From an uncultured Draconibacterium sp. (GTDB lineage: Bacteria > Bacteroidota > Bacteroidia > Bacteroidales > Prolixibacteraceae): a stretch of DNA of 64,000 bases. The stretch is taken from the NCBI GenBank assembly GCA_947492175.1, contig CANLMQ010000006.1, positions 62,001 to 126,000 on the forward strand, in the 5' to 3' direction. Of this stretch, positions 1 to 8,353 are shown piece after piece; position 1 is the first letter of the stretch; each line of letters starts with the position of its first letter. Made by a program: the position numbers and the translations under genes. The notes under the pieces were generated by a model. The model did no database searches. It was not told where the DNA came from and saw only the letters and a program-made list of their open reading frames with translations.

Positions 1-78
1 CAAACTAACAAATTATTCGATTATTTTTGTGTCCAATTCATTTCAACTGCCCTAACATTCAATAAAATACACAAAAAC

Positions 79-110
79 TTTTGTTTTAATTGAATTTAGT
101 TATAATTTTG
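79..110 (+). promoter_or_regulatory. Bacteroidota-type promoter of rpsA
   Basis: A TTTTG at 79-83 and TAATTTTG at 103-110 are separated by 19 bases, matching the Bacteroidota primary sigma consensus (-33 TTTG, -7 TAnnTTTG). The predicted transcript starts about 7 bases past the -7 element, giving an rpsA leader of roughly 45 bases. A second -7-like TATTTTTG lies at 22-29, without a visible -33 partner because the window starts there. Confidence 0.6.
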
Positions 111-163
111 CGCGCGCATTTTAACAAATATAAAGTCTAACTCATTAATTTAAATTGAATTAC

Positions 164-2080
164 ATGACAGAAGAAAAAAAAGAAAATCTTGAGCAAGAGG
201 TTACTGAAACACCGGTTCAGGATGAAAAACAAGAAGTAGTTGCAGAAACTACAAAAGCTCCGGCTGAAAAAGTTGTAGCAGAAGAAAAAGCAGTTGACAC
301 AAAAGCTGAAGAAGCTGATTTTGACTGGGCAAGCCTTGAAAGCGGAACTGATGCTTATTCTGAAACAGAAAGAGGCGATCTTGAAAGCCTTTACAACGGT
401 ACATTAAATACTGTTTCTGAAAAAGAAGTATTGGAAGGTAAAGTAATTTCGTTAAACAAACGCGAAGTTGTTGTAGACATAGGTTATAAGTCGGATGGTA
501 TTGTTAGCTTAAACGAATTTCGCTACAACCCTGAATTAAAAGTAGGCGACGCAGTAGATGTTTACATCGAAAGTCTTGAAGATAAAAAAGGACAGATGAT
601 CCTTTCGCACAAAAAAGCACGTGCAACACGTTCTTGGGAGCGTGTTAACGAATCGCTTGAGAACGACGAAATCATCAAGGGATACATCAAGTGCCGTACA
701 AAAGGTGGTATGATTGTGGACGTATTCGGCATCGAGGCATTCTTGCCAGGTTCGCAAATTGATGTTAAACCAATCCGCGATTACGATGTATTTGTTGGTA
801 AAACAATGGAATTCAAAGTTGTTAAAATCAACCACGAATACCGTAACGTTGTTGTTTCACACAAAGCTCTTATCGAGGCTGAACTTGAACAACAGAAAAA
901 AGAAATTATCAGCAAACTTGAAAAAGGACAAGTTCTTGAAGGAACTGTTAAGAACGTTACTTCTTACGGTGTATTCATGGACCTTGGTGGTGTTGACGGA
1001 TTAATCCACATTACCGACCTTTCTTGGGGACGTATTTCTCACCCAAGCGAAATTGTAGAATTAGACCAAAAATTAAATGTTGTAATTCTTGATTTCGATG
1101 ATGACAAAAAACGTATTGCTCTTGGCTTGAAACAACTTACTCCTCATCCATGGGATAACCTTGACGCTGAGTTGAAAGTTGGAGATAAAGTTAAAGGTAA
1201 AGTTGTTGTTATTGCTGACTACGGTGCATTCGTAGAGATTGCTCCTGGAGTTGAAGGTTTGATCCACGTTTCAGAAATGAGCTGGAGCCAGCACTTGCGT
1301 AGCGCACAAGATTTCTTGAGCGTGGGCGACGAAGTAGAAGCTTCAATTCTTACTTTAGACCGCGACGAGCGAAAAATGTCGTTGGGTATTAAACAACTGA
1401 AAGAAGATCCATGGGCAAATATCGATACTGAATTTGGTGTTGGTAGCAAGCACACTGCAAAAGTTCGCAACTTCACTAACTTTGGTGTATTTGTAGAAAT
1501 TGCAGAAGGAGTTGACGGATTGATTCATATTTCAGACTTGAGCTGGACGAAAAAAATCAAACACCCATCAGAATTCACTGCAATTGGTGAGCCAATCGAA
1601 GTTGTTGTTCTTGACATCGACAAAGAAAACCGTCGTTTGAGTTTAGGTCACAAACAACTGGAAGAAAACCCATGGGATGTATTCGAAACGATCTTTACTT
1701 CAGATTCAATCCACGAAGGAACTGTGGTTGAATTGATGGACAAAGGTGCTGTTATTGCACTTCCATACGGAGTTGAAGGTTTCGCAACACCTCGTCACCT
1801 GGTGAAAGAAGATGGTACTTCGGTTAAACAAGACGAAAAACTTGATTTCAAAGTTATTGAATTCAATAAATCGGCTAAACGAATCATCGTTTCTCACTCA
1901 AGAATTTTTGAAGATGTTAAACGCGCAGAGGAAGGCGAAAAACGTAAAACTCAGGCTCGTTCAACTAAACGTTCAATGAAATCGGTTAGCGATAACATCG
2001 AAAAAACAACTCTTGGCGACATCAGCGAATTAGCAGCGTTGAAGTCGAAAATGGAGAAAGACGAGAAAAAAGATAAATAA
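164..2080 (+). CDS. rpsA: 30S ribosomal protein S1
   Basis: This is ribosomal protein S1, which binds mRNA on the small subunit and helps initiation. After an acidic Glu/Ala/Lys/Val-rich N-terminal stretch of about 80 residues there are six S1-type OB folds starting near residues 92, 173, 262, 347, 434 and 520. The clearest carry the pattern YGVFMDLGGVDGLIH, YGAFVEIAPGVEGLIH or FGVFVEIAEGVDGLIH. The length of 638 residues and the domain count fit Bacteroidota S1. I start at ATG 164 (MTEEKK) rather than a TTG three codons upstream. S1 matters in this phylum because most genes lack Shine-Dalgarno sequences. The identification is secure. Confidence 0.97.
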   Translation: MTEEKKENLEQEVTETPVQDEKQEVVAETTKAPAEKVVAEEKAVDTKAEEADFDWASLESGTDAYSETERGDLESLYNGTLNTVSEKEVLEGKVISLNKREVVVDIGYKSDGIVSLNEFRYNPELKVGDAVDVYIESLEDKKGQMILSHKKARATRSWERVNESLENDEIIKGYIKCRTKGGMIVDVFGIEAFLPGSQIDVKPIRDYDVFVGKTMEFKVVKINHEYRNVVVSHKALIEAELEQQKKEIISKLEKGQVLEGTVKNVTSYGVFMDLGGVDGLIHITDLSWGRISHPSEIVELDQKLNVVILDFDDDKKRIALGLKQLTPHPWDNLDAELKVGDKVKGKVVVIADYGAFVEIAPGVEGLIHVSEMSWSQHLRSAQDFLSVGDEVEASILTLDRDERKMSLGIKQLKEDPWANIDTEFGVGSKHTAKVRNFTNFGVFVEIAEGVDGLIHISDLSWTKKIKHPSEFTAIGEPIEVVVLDIDKENRRLSLGHKQLEENPWDVFETIFTSDSIHEGTVVELMDKGAVIALPYGVEGFATPRHLVKEDGTSVKQDEKLDFKVIEFNKSAKRIIVSHSRIFEDVKRAEEGEKRKTQARSTKRSMKSVSDNIEKTTLGDISELAALKSKMEKDEKKDK

Positions 2081-2120
2081 ATCAGTTGGTGTATTTAAAC
2101 TGAATTTCGTAAATTGAAGC

Positions 2121-2474
2121 ATGGCATTCGAAATTCGAGAAAGCGGACAGTATACCTTAGTTAAGGTAAACGCCGATAGATTAGATACAAACAACGCACC
2201 CGATCTTAAATCGGAACTGGTAGTTGTAAACAACAATGGTGAAAAAAATATCGTTCTTGATCTGAGTAGTGTAAACTACTGCGATTCGTCGGGATTGAGA
2301 GCTGTTTTGGTAGCCAACCGGATTTGCGAAGATGCCATAGGCACTTTTATCCTGTGTGGTTTGCAGCCCGATGTAGAGAACCTGGTACAAATTTCGATGC
2401 TGCACACGGTTTTATTAATTACAAAAACTGTTGAAGAAGCTGAAGAATTATTGGAAAAGAAAGCCAATCTGTAA
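2121..2474 (+). CDS. STAS-domain anti-anti-sigma-like protein
   Basis: A 117-residue single STAS domain of the anti-sigma-factor antagonist type. The signature is VNYCDSSGLRAVL near residues 51-63, in which a Ser of DSSG (56/57) is the residue phosphorylated in SpoIIAA-like proteins. It follows rpsA by 40 bases and precedes rnz by 8 bases on the same strand, so these genes may be cotranscribed. In the family such proteins bind a kinase/anti-sigma partner in a phosphorylation-dependent way, but no partner kinase is seen nearby. The role in this organism is therefore inferred only at family level. Confidence 0.85.
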   Translation: MAFEIRESGQYTLVKVNADRLDTNNAPDLKSELVVVNNNGEKNIVLDLSSVNYCDSSGLRAVLVANRICEDAIGTFILCGLQPDVENLVQISMLHTVLLITKTVEEAEELLEKKANL

Positions 2475-2482
2475 AACCGGAA

Positions 2483-3394
2483 ATGACTTTCGAATTAACC
2501 ATACTGGGTAGTAATTCAGCATTACCAACTTCGAATAGATATCCAACAGCCCAGGTACTTGAAGTACCTGGGTTTTGTTTTTTAATCGATTGTGGAGAAG
2601 GAACACAAATTCAGATTCGCCGCAACAAAATCAGCTTTAACAAAATACGCCATGTTTTTATCTCTCACCTTCATGGAGATCATTTTTATGGCTTAATCGG
2701 GCTGATTTCAACAATGAACCTGATGGGAATAAAAACAGATTTACACATTTATTCTCCGTCGGAATTAAAAAATTTAATACAACCTCAGCTCGATCATATT
2801 CGTGGAGAAATGACGGTTAAACCCATTTTTCATCCTCTGAATTTTAAAAAGCCACAGCGAATATTTGAGAATAAAAATCTTGAAGTTTTTTCGTTTCCGG
2901 TAAAACACAGCATTCCAACCTCCGGATTTCTTTTTAAAGAAAAACCCAAACCGGCCAATATAAAAAAGGATATGGTTAAAGCCTACAATATCCCCATTGC
3001 AAAAATTAAGGATATTAAAGCCGGTGCCGATTTTATAACGGAAGATGGCCGTACCATTTTCAACGAGCAATTAACAATTGCACCTCCACCACCCAAATCG
3101 TATGCATTTTGTACCGACACAGCATTTCATCCACCCATTGCAGAGTTTATAAAAGGTGTTGATTTATTATACCACGAAGCTACTTTTCTGGAAAAGTTAA
3201 AAGACTTGGCAGGAAAAACGCTGCATTCCACCACTAAAGAAGCAGCAGAAATGGCGAACCTGGCTGAAGCCAGAAAACTTTTGATCGGTCATTTCTCGGC
3301 GCGTTTTAAAAACATCAACGACTTTGTGAATGAAGCAAAAGAGATTTTCGAAGAAACAGAAGCTGCTGTTGAAGGAAAAAAGTACATCATTTAA
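2483..3394 (+). CDS. rnz: Ribonuclease Z
   Basis: Zinc-dependent endonuclease that removes the 3' trailer of tRNA precursors. The metallo-beta-lactamase motif HxHxDH is present as HLHGDH (H62, H64, D66, H67). The FCTDTAF segment near residue 210 supplies the bridging aspartate, and LLIGHFSARF near residue 265 supplies a further histidine. The length of 303 residues is normal for the bacterial short form. It starts 8 bases after the STAS gene, and its end overlaps the convergent helicase gene by a few bases. Confidence 0.95.
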   Translation: MTFELTILGSNSALPTSNRYPTAQVLEVPGFCFLIDCGEGTQIQIRRNKISFNKIRHVFISHLHGDHFYGLIGLISTMNLMGIKTDLHIYSPSELKNLIQPQLDHIRGEMTVKPIFHPLNFKKPQRIFENKNLEVFSFPVKHSIPTSGFLFKEKPKPANIKKDMVKAYNIPIAKIKDIKAGADFITEDGRTIFNEQLTIAPPPPKSYAFCTDTAFHPPIAEFIKGVDLLYHEATFLEKLKDLAGKTLHSTTKEAAEMANLAEARKLLIGHFSARFKNINDFVNEAKEIFEETEAAVEGKKYII

Positions 3395-4836
3395 AAACTT
3401 TCTTCACGCTCGCCAAAAAAACCTTTGTCGAAATTAACCAAATACAATTTTTCTGTAGGACGGGTAAAGGCCGTGTACAGCCAGCGGTAATATTCAGTAT
3501 CAAGCATATCCTCGGTTAAATATCCATGATCAACAAATACGGCTTTCCATTGCCCCCCCTGCGCTTTATGACAGGTTAAAGCATAGGCATATTTTACCTG
3601 CAAGGCATTATAGTAAGGATTTGCCTTAATCTTTTCCCAACGCTTCTTTTTGTTCCTGATATCAGCATAATCTTCAGAAACTGCATTAAACAGCTCCCTA
3701 TTTCTGTCGTATGAAAACGATGCGGTTTCAATACTCAAGGTCTCCAGGAAAATTTTGCAGTCTAATTCTACATTTTCATAATCAACAAAACGCAAGCTTA
3801 CATTAGCAAAACGGAAGCCATACAATTCTTCGTAACCATATATCGAAATTATTTCGGCAATATCGCCGTTAGCAATAAAATCAAGCTCCAGATCCGGCTC
3901 TCCTTCTGCCCAGAAATAGTTATTTTTTACAACCATCAATAAATCGCCCCGCTCTATTTCATTTTCTTTGTAAAGAATAGATCCGCGTATTCCTTTATTA
4001 TAAATGTTTGCCCTTTTATTCGATCGGGTAACAACGGTTGTTTCAAAAAAGCCATGTTTATCGTAACACGACGAAATATTCTCAATTAAATCTGCTCCTG
4101 ATATTTTTTCAATATCATCAAAATTTGCCAGGTCAATAGGGAAAAAGCCTGAATTTTCATAATCTTCTCCAATCAATTTCCTAATCTCAGTAGCATTGCT
4201 CAGAATCCCTGATCCTTTTGCCTGCCGGACAACATCAGTTAACTCAACTTCTTTTACACTAAAACCATACGTTTCTAGCGTAAAAGGTTCTAAAGCCGGA
4301 CTAATACTTAATCCTACCGGCGGCAACTGAGCAGTATCCCCCACCAAGACCAAACGACAGTTTTCTCCGGAATAAACAAACTCCAACAGATCATCAAGTA
4401 CCCGCCCACTTCCGAAAACCGAGTTCTCACTTAACTCATTCGAAATCATTGAAGCTTCGTCAACAATAAAATAGGTATTCTTATAAAGGTTTTTGTTTAA
4501 CACAAATTTACTCATTCCGTCGGTTGTTGTTTTTTGCCTATAAATTTTTTTATGAATTGTAAACGCAGGCATACCCGAGTAACCCGACATTACTTTTGCT
4601 GCTCTCCCTGTCGGTGCCATTAAAACGGAACGGATTTTGAGGGTAAGAAGCGTTTGCGTAAGAGAAAAAATCATGGTAGTTTTACCAGTACCGGCATAGC
4701 CTTTGATTAGCATTATTTCGTCAGGCTCCTGTGAAGTAATATACTCAGATAAAACATCAATAAGGCGTGCCTGACATTTTGTTGGAGAAAAAGACAGTTT
4801 CTCGGTTAGCAGGACTTTTAAATGATTTTTGATCAT
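3391..4836 (-). CDS. RecD-like superfamily 1 DNA helicase
   Basis: A 481-residue SF1 helicase of the short RecD2/UvrD_C_2 type. Walker A is GYAGTGKTT near residues 46-54, Walker B is YFIVDEASMI near 130-139, a Gln motif follows as LVGDTAQLPP, and the C-terminal motif YALTCHKAQGGQW near 420 is typical of UvrD_C_2 domains. It lacks the N-terminal region of full RecD, and no recB or recC is adjacent, so a stand-alone ATP-dependent helicase role in repair is likely. Its start lies back to back with the gene at 4927, so the 90-base gap holds promoters for both. Confidence 0.9.
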   Translation of the reverse strand: MIKNHLKVLLTEKLSFSPTKCQARLIDVLSEYITSQEPDEIMLIKGYAGTGKTTMIFSLTQTLLTLKIRSVLMAPTGRAAKVMSGYSGMPAFTIHKKIYRQKTTTDGMSKFVLNKNLYKNTYFIVDEASMISNELSENSVFGSGRVLDDLLEFVYSGENCRLVLVGDTAQLPPVGLSISPALEPFTLETYGFSVKEVELTDVVRQAKGSGILSNATEIRKLIGEDYENSGFFPIDLANFDDIEKISGADLIENISSCYDKHGFFETTVVTRSNKRANIYNKGIRGSILYKENEIERGDLLMVVKNNYFWAEGEPDLELDFIANGDIAEIISIYGYEELYGFRFANVSLRFVDYENVELDCKIFLETLSIETASFSYDRNRELFNAVSEDYADIRNKKKRWEKIKANPYYNALQVKYAYALTCHKAQGGQWKAVFVDHGYLTEDMLDTEYYRWLYTAFTRPTEKLYLVNFDKGFFGEREESF

Positions 4837-4884
4837 ACGCGGTAAAATAACTTTAAGTAAAGGAAGCTAATATATTTTTTTTTT

Positions 4885-4892
4885 TAAATTTG
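4885..4892 (+). promoter_or_regulatory. -7 promoter element before the 4927 gene
   Basis: TAAATTTG matches the Bacteroidota -7 consensus and lies 34 bases upstream of the ATG. No convincing -33 TTG is visible behind the T-rich stretch, so this is a partial match. Confidence 0.4.
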
Positions 4893-4926
4893 CAGGCAAA
4901 CGAAAAAAACTTATAAAAAAATAAAA

Positions 4927-5559
4927 ATGAGAACCGTAATTCAAATTTTACTATTCATCGCGGCTGTTGCACTAACTTACTTTATATATAGAAGTATACA
5001 ACGACCAATTGAATTTGGGAAAGCAAAAGATGCCCGTTATGAAGCTACAGTTGCAAAGCTAAAGGATATACGAAAAGCCCAATTGGCTTACAAAGATATT
5101 CATGGACAATTTACCGGTAGTTGGGATACACTTATCAACTTTGTTAGTAACGATTCTGTTAGAAACGTAAAAGCAATTGGTGAATTGACTGATAGTATGA
5201 TTGAAGCAAAAATCTCGGAAAGAAAAGCAATTGAAATGGGCTTAATTATTCGTGATACGGTTAGAGAAAGTGTAATTGATGCACTTTTCGGCGGAAATTA
5301 CGATGCCAACAGTTTACGTTACGTTCCTGTTCCGGGTGAACCTACAGAGTTTCATTTAGGACAAACTATTATTACTACAGGTTCGGGAATTAAAGTTCCG
5401 GTGTTTGAAGCAAAAGCTCACAACAATGTAATTTTAAGAGGACTTGATCCGCAGTTGATAATCAACTTAAACGACCAGCGCAGAACCAACGACAAATATC
5501 CTGGCTTACGTGTGGGTTCGTTAACCGAAACAACAAACAATGCAGGAAACTGGGAGTAA
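4927..5559 (+). CDS. Membrane-anchored pseudopilin-like protein, unknown function
   Basis: A 210-residue protein with one N-terminal hydrophobic helix (about residues 4-22) followed by a charged amphipathic helix containing KLKDIRKAQLAYKDIHG. That layout recalls type II secretion or type IV pilin N-terminal helices, but there is no prepilin peptidase site that I can point to. The rest is soluble and has no motif I recognise. The 6-base gap to the DUF3822 gene and 3-base gap from that gene to rsmD suggest one transcript. Function is unknown; an envelope location is inferred from the helix. Confidence 0.75.
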   Translation: MRTVIQILLFIAAVALTYFIYRSIQRPIEFGKAKDARYEATVAKLKDIRKAQLAYKDIHGQFTGSWDTLINFVSNDSVRNVKAIGELTDSMIEAKISERKAIEMGLIIRDTVRESVIDALFGGNYDANSLRYVPVPGEPTEFHLGQTIITTGSGIKVPVFEAKAHNNVILRGLDPQLIINLNDQRRTNDKYPGLRVGSLTETTNNAGNWE

Positions 5560-5564
5560 ACCAC

Positions 5565-6380
5565 ATGCATGATTTTGTAGCTGAGTCTTTTAACAAAGAA
5601 GATACTTTTGAATATATATTATCCATTCAGGTTAGCCTGAATGGATTTTCTTTTTCAATACTTCGGCCCGCTGATAAGGAAATACTGGTATTTAAGTTTA
5701 CTCCTCAAAAAATCAGCAGTGAAAAATTAGTGACGCGTCGATTTACTGAATGGTTTGGCTCGGAGGAACTTATTCAAAGACTCTATAAAAAAACAAGGGT
5801 TATTCTTTTTAGCGATAAATTTACGCTTGTTCCCAATGCACTTCACAAAAGTAATTTGAACGAAGAGTTGGCTCACCTTTTGTTTAAAGAAGGTAACAAC
5901 CTGCTGTTTGCCGAAAACCTGGTAGAAAAAATAAACGCAAAGCTGTTGTTTTCTCTGCCCGACGGAATAAATAAAGCTATTTCCGAAATTATTGGCGAAT
6001 GCGAAATCATTCATCCTGTTAAATCCATAATTAACAACTTACCCGAAAGCAGCCCTAAAAACAACCTGGTATTACTTTTCGACAACCACAATTTATTTCT
6101 GCTACTTGACCGAAACGGACAATTATTGCTGGCAAACAATTTTAAAATAAATCATGCCAACGATATAGTTTATTATGTACTAACGACGTTAAAACAACTG
6201 GAAGTGCCACCCAAAAACACAAAACTTTTTTATGCCGGGAAATCTGCTTTCGCAAGTAACATCCACCAAAATATTGAAAAATATTTTGCTTCGGTTGAGC
6301 TGTTTTTACCAAACGAAATTGATTACGATACCAAATTATCGCAAGAAGTAATTGCTGAAAATATTGCGTTATATATTTAA
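5565..6380 (+). CDS. DUF3822 family protein
   Basis: A 271-residue protein resembling the DUF3822 family, which is found mainly in Bacteroidota and has an actin/ASKHA-like appearance. Visible features are the N-terminal FEYILSIQVSLNGFSFSIL strand pair and a second half with LVLLFDNHNLFLLLDRNGQ near residue 165. It lies between the pseudopilin-like gene and rsmD with gaps of 3-6 bases. I recall a DUF3822-rsmD adjacency in related genomes, which I could not check. No enzymatic residues can be named. Confidence 0.75.
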   Translation: MHDFVAESFNKEDTFEYILSIQVSLNGFSFSILRPADKEILVFKFTPQKISSEKLVTRRFTEWFGSEELIQRLYKKTRVILFSDKFTLVPNALHKSNLNEELAHLLFKEGNNLLFAENLVEKINAKLLFSLPDGINKAISEIIGECEIIHPVKSIINNLPESSPKNNLVLLFDNHNLFLLLDRNGQLLLANNFKINHANDIVYYVLTTLKQLEVPPKNTKLFYAGKSAFASNIHQNIEKYFASVELFLPNEIDYDTKLSQEVIAENIALYI

Positions 6381-6383
6381 GTT

Positions 6384-6917
6384 ATGAGAATTGTAGGAGG
6401 AAAATACAAAGGACGGATTTTCAAACCAAACAAAAAGTTCAAAGCCCGGCCAACTACCGACATTGCCAAAGAAGGCCTTTTTAATATACTGGAAAACCGA
6501 TTCGAATTCTCAAATAAAAATGTGCTCGACTTGTTCTCGGGAACAGGAAGCATGGGATACGAGTTTTTGAGCCGCGGCTGTGAAAAAATTACCCAGGTAG
6601 AAAATAATTTTAACCACTACAAATTTATTCTGGAGGTACTTGAAACATTAAAAGTTGAAAATGCCACTGTATTTAAAGCCGATGTTTTTAAGTACGTAAA
6701 AAAAACTCCCGAAAAGTTCAATATAATTTTTGCAGATCCGCCATTTGATTTACCTCGGTTTATGGAAGTTCCTGATGCAATTCTGGATGCCGACATTCTG
6801 GCTCCGGAAGGATTGTTGATTGTGGAGCATGCCAAGGAAGTTCAGTTTACGGAACATCCGAATTTTAAAGAAGTTAGAAAATACGGCAAGGTTAACTTTA
6901 CTTTTTTTGAAAAATAA
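6384..6917 (+). CDS. rsmD: 16S rRNA (guanine(966)-N(2))-methyltransferase
   Basis: RsmD methylates G966 of 16S rRNA using S-adenosylmethionine. The N-terminal MRIVGGKYKGR signature, the SAM loop VLDLFSGTGSMGYE (residues 47-60) and the catalytic motif ADPPFD near 116 are all present. The length of 177 residues is typical. It begins 3 bases after the preceding stop and is the last gene of the three-gene run. A short GC-rich inverted sequence follows the stop before the convergent thioredoxin-like gene. Confidence 0.95.
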   Translation: MRIVGGKYKGRIFKPNKKFKARPTTDIAKEGLFNILENRFEFSNKNVLDLFSGTGSMGYEFLSRGCEKITQVENNFNHYKFILEVLETLKVENATVFKADVFKYVKKTPEKFNIIFADPPFDLPRFMEVPDAILDADILAPEGLLIVEHAKEVQFTEHPNFKEVRKYGKVNFTFFEK

Positions 6918-6967
6918 AACGCTCCCGCCTGATGGCGAAATCGTTCCCAAAATCAAATTAAACCATT

Positions 6968-7576
6968 CTAATCCACTTTTCTTTTAATACCGCATCCAAC
7001 AGGTTTTGTTTCGGTAAGTGCCACTTCTTCGCCCGAACCCAAGCTTTTTATGGCATCTTTCAAATAGGCCTGTTTGACATTATTTGCACTTTCGTAACTA
7101 TCATCAATTGCTCCTTTGTAGGCTAGTTTCCAATTCCCATCGAAAAGAAAAACATGCGGCGTGGTTTGTCCGCCAAACGCATTTGCGATCTGGCTTTCTT
7201 TATCCACCACATAATAAAAGTTGTATCCCTTTTCTTTTGCTTTCTTCTGCATGGCTTCAAACGAATCATCTCCATCTCGCTTTTGGTAGTTCGAATTCAA
7301 AACAATCATTCCTACATTGTTTTTATCGGCCCATGCTTTAATATCGTTATAACGTCCCTCCCATCGCAATACAAACGGGCACTGGTTGCACGAAAACAAT
7401 ACCAGTATACCATTTCCCTTTTTAACATCAGCCAAGGAAATCCTTTCTCCCGAAACATCGGTCATTTTAACTTCTGTTAAAACGGCTTTGTCTCCTATTT
7501 CAAGCTTTTTATTGCCAGGAAGGGCATATACCGCAGCCGATAAAAAATAGATTAAAACAAATACCAACTTTTTCAT
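6968..7576 (-). CDS. Exported thioredoxin-like (redoxin) protein
   Basis: A 202-residue thioredoxin-fold protein with an N-terminal signal peptide (about residues 1-18, ending AVYALP). The redox motif is CNQC (C63 and C66) in LFSCNQCPFVLRWEG. The later TTPHVFLFDGNW carries the conserved cis-Pro. It resembles AhpC/TSA or ResA-type periplasmic proteins that reduce or oxidise exported partners. The C-terminal PVGCGIKRK adds one more cysteine. The partner is unknown and the gene stands alone between convergent rsmD and divergent pdxH. Confidence 0.85.
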   Translation of the reverse strand: MKKLVFVLIYFLSAAVYALPGNKKLEIGDKAVLTEVKMTDVSGERISLADVKKGNGILVLFSCNQCPFVLRWEGRYNDIKAWADKNNVGMIVLNSNYQKRDGDDSFEAMQKKAKEKGYNFYYVVDKESQIANAFGGQTTPHVFLFDGNWKLAYKGAIDDSYESANNVKQAYLKDAIKSLGSGEEVALTETKPVGCGIKRKVD

Positions 7577-7695
7577 TTGACACCATTATATTAATACCTT
7601 ATTGTATTTTATCTGAACGTTGTTTAAAAAAAAAGGTTTACCATTCGTTAAACAAAAGCAGCAAGCCGGGGTTATTCTGAAACAAAACTTGAAAG

Positions 7696-8331
7696 ATGCA
7701 ATTAAATAATATCAGACGCGATTATAATCAGGCCGAGCTGAACGAAAACAGTATTGAGCACCACCCTGTAAAACAGTTTGAGAAATGGATGAACCAGGCT
7801 TTGTCGGTAAAAATTCAGGATGCCACGGCCATGTCGCTGGTAACTGTTGGAGACGATGGATTTCCTCAATCGCGTATTGTTCTTTTAAAAGATTTTGGAA
7901 AAAATGGCTTTACCTTTTTTACGAACTACTACAGCGACAAAGGGAAAGCCATAAGTGCCAATCCAAAAGTTGGCTTACATTTTTTCTGGCCGGAGTTAGA
8001 ACGTCAAATCCGTATTTCGGGAACTGCTGTTAAAACCACTTCCCAAATTTCTAAAGAATACTTTCATTCACGTCCTCAGAAAAGCCAGATTGCCGCTTTT
8101 ATATCGGAGCAAAGTTCAATTGTTCCTTCGCGTGAATTTCTTGAGAATAAATTTACAGAACTAGCACACCATTTGGATGGTAACAATCCTGAATATCCTG
8201 ACAACTGGGGAGGCTACCTCGTAAATCCCGTAAAATTTGAATTTTGGCAAGGACGCGAAAGCCGTTTACACGACCGGATTGTTTACGAAAAAAACAAAGA
8301 AAACTGGATAATTAAACGCCTGGCGCCTTAA
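7696..8331 (+). CDS. pdxH: Pyridoxamine 5'-phosphate oxidase
   Basis: FMN-dependent oxidase that converts pyridoxine or pyridoxamine 5'-phosphate to pyridoxal 5'-phosphate. Family motifs seen are QSRIVLLKDF, RQIRISGTA, SRPQKSQIAAFIS and the C-terminal WQGRESRLHDR. At 211 residues it matches the usual 200-220. The ATG start gives MQLNNIRRDY, the normal N-terminus of the family. It faces dnaX convergently with a 22-base gap. Confidence 0.96.
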   Translation: MQLNNIRRDYNQAELNENSIEHHPVKQFEKWMNQALSVKIQDATAMSLVTVGDDGFPQSRIVLLKDFGKNGFTFFTNYYSDKGKAISANPKVGLHFFWPELERQIRISGTAVKTTSQISKEYFHSRPQKSQIAAFISEQSSIVPSREFLENKFTELAHHLDGNNPEYPDNWGGYLVNPVKFEFWQGRESRLHDRIVYEKNKENWIIKRLAP

Positions 8332-8353
8332 TTACAACAATTCTAATTCTGAT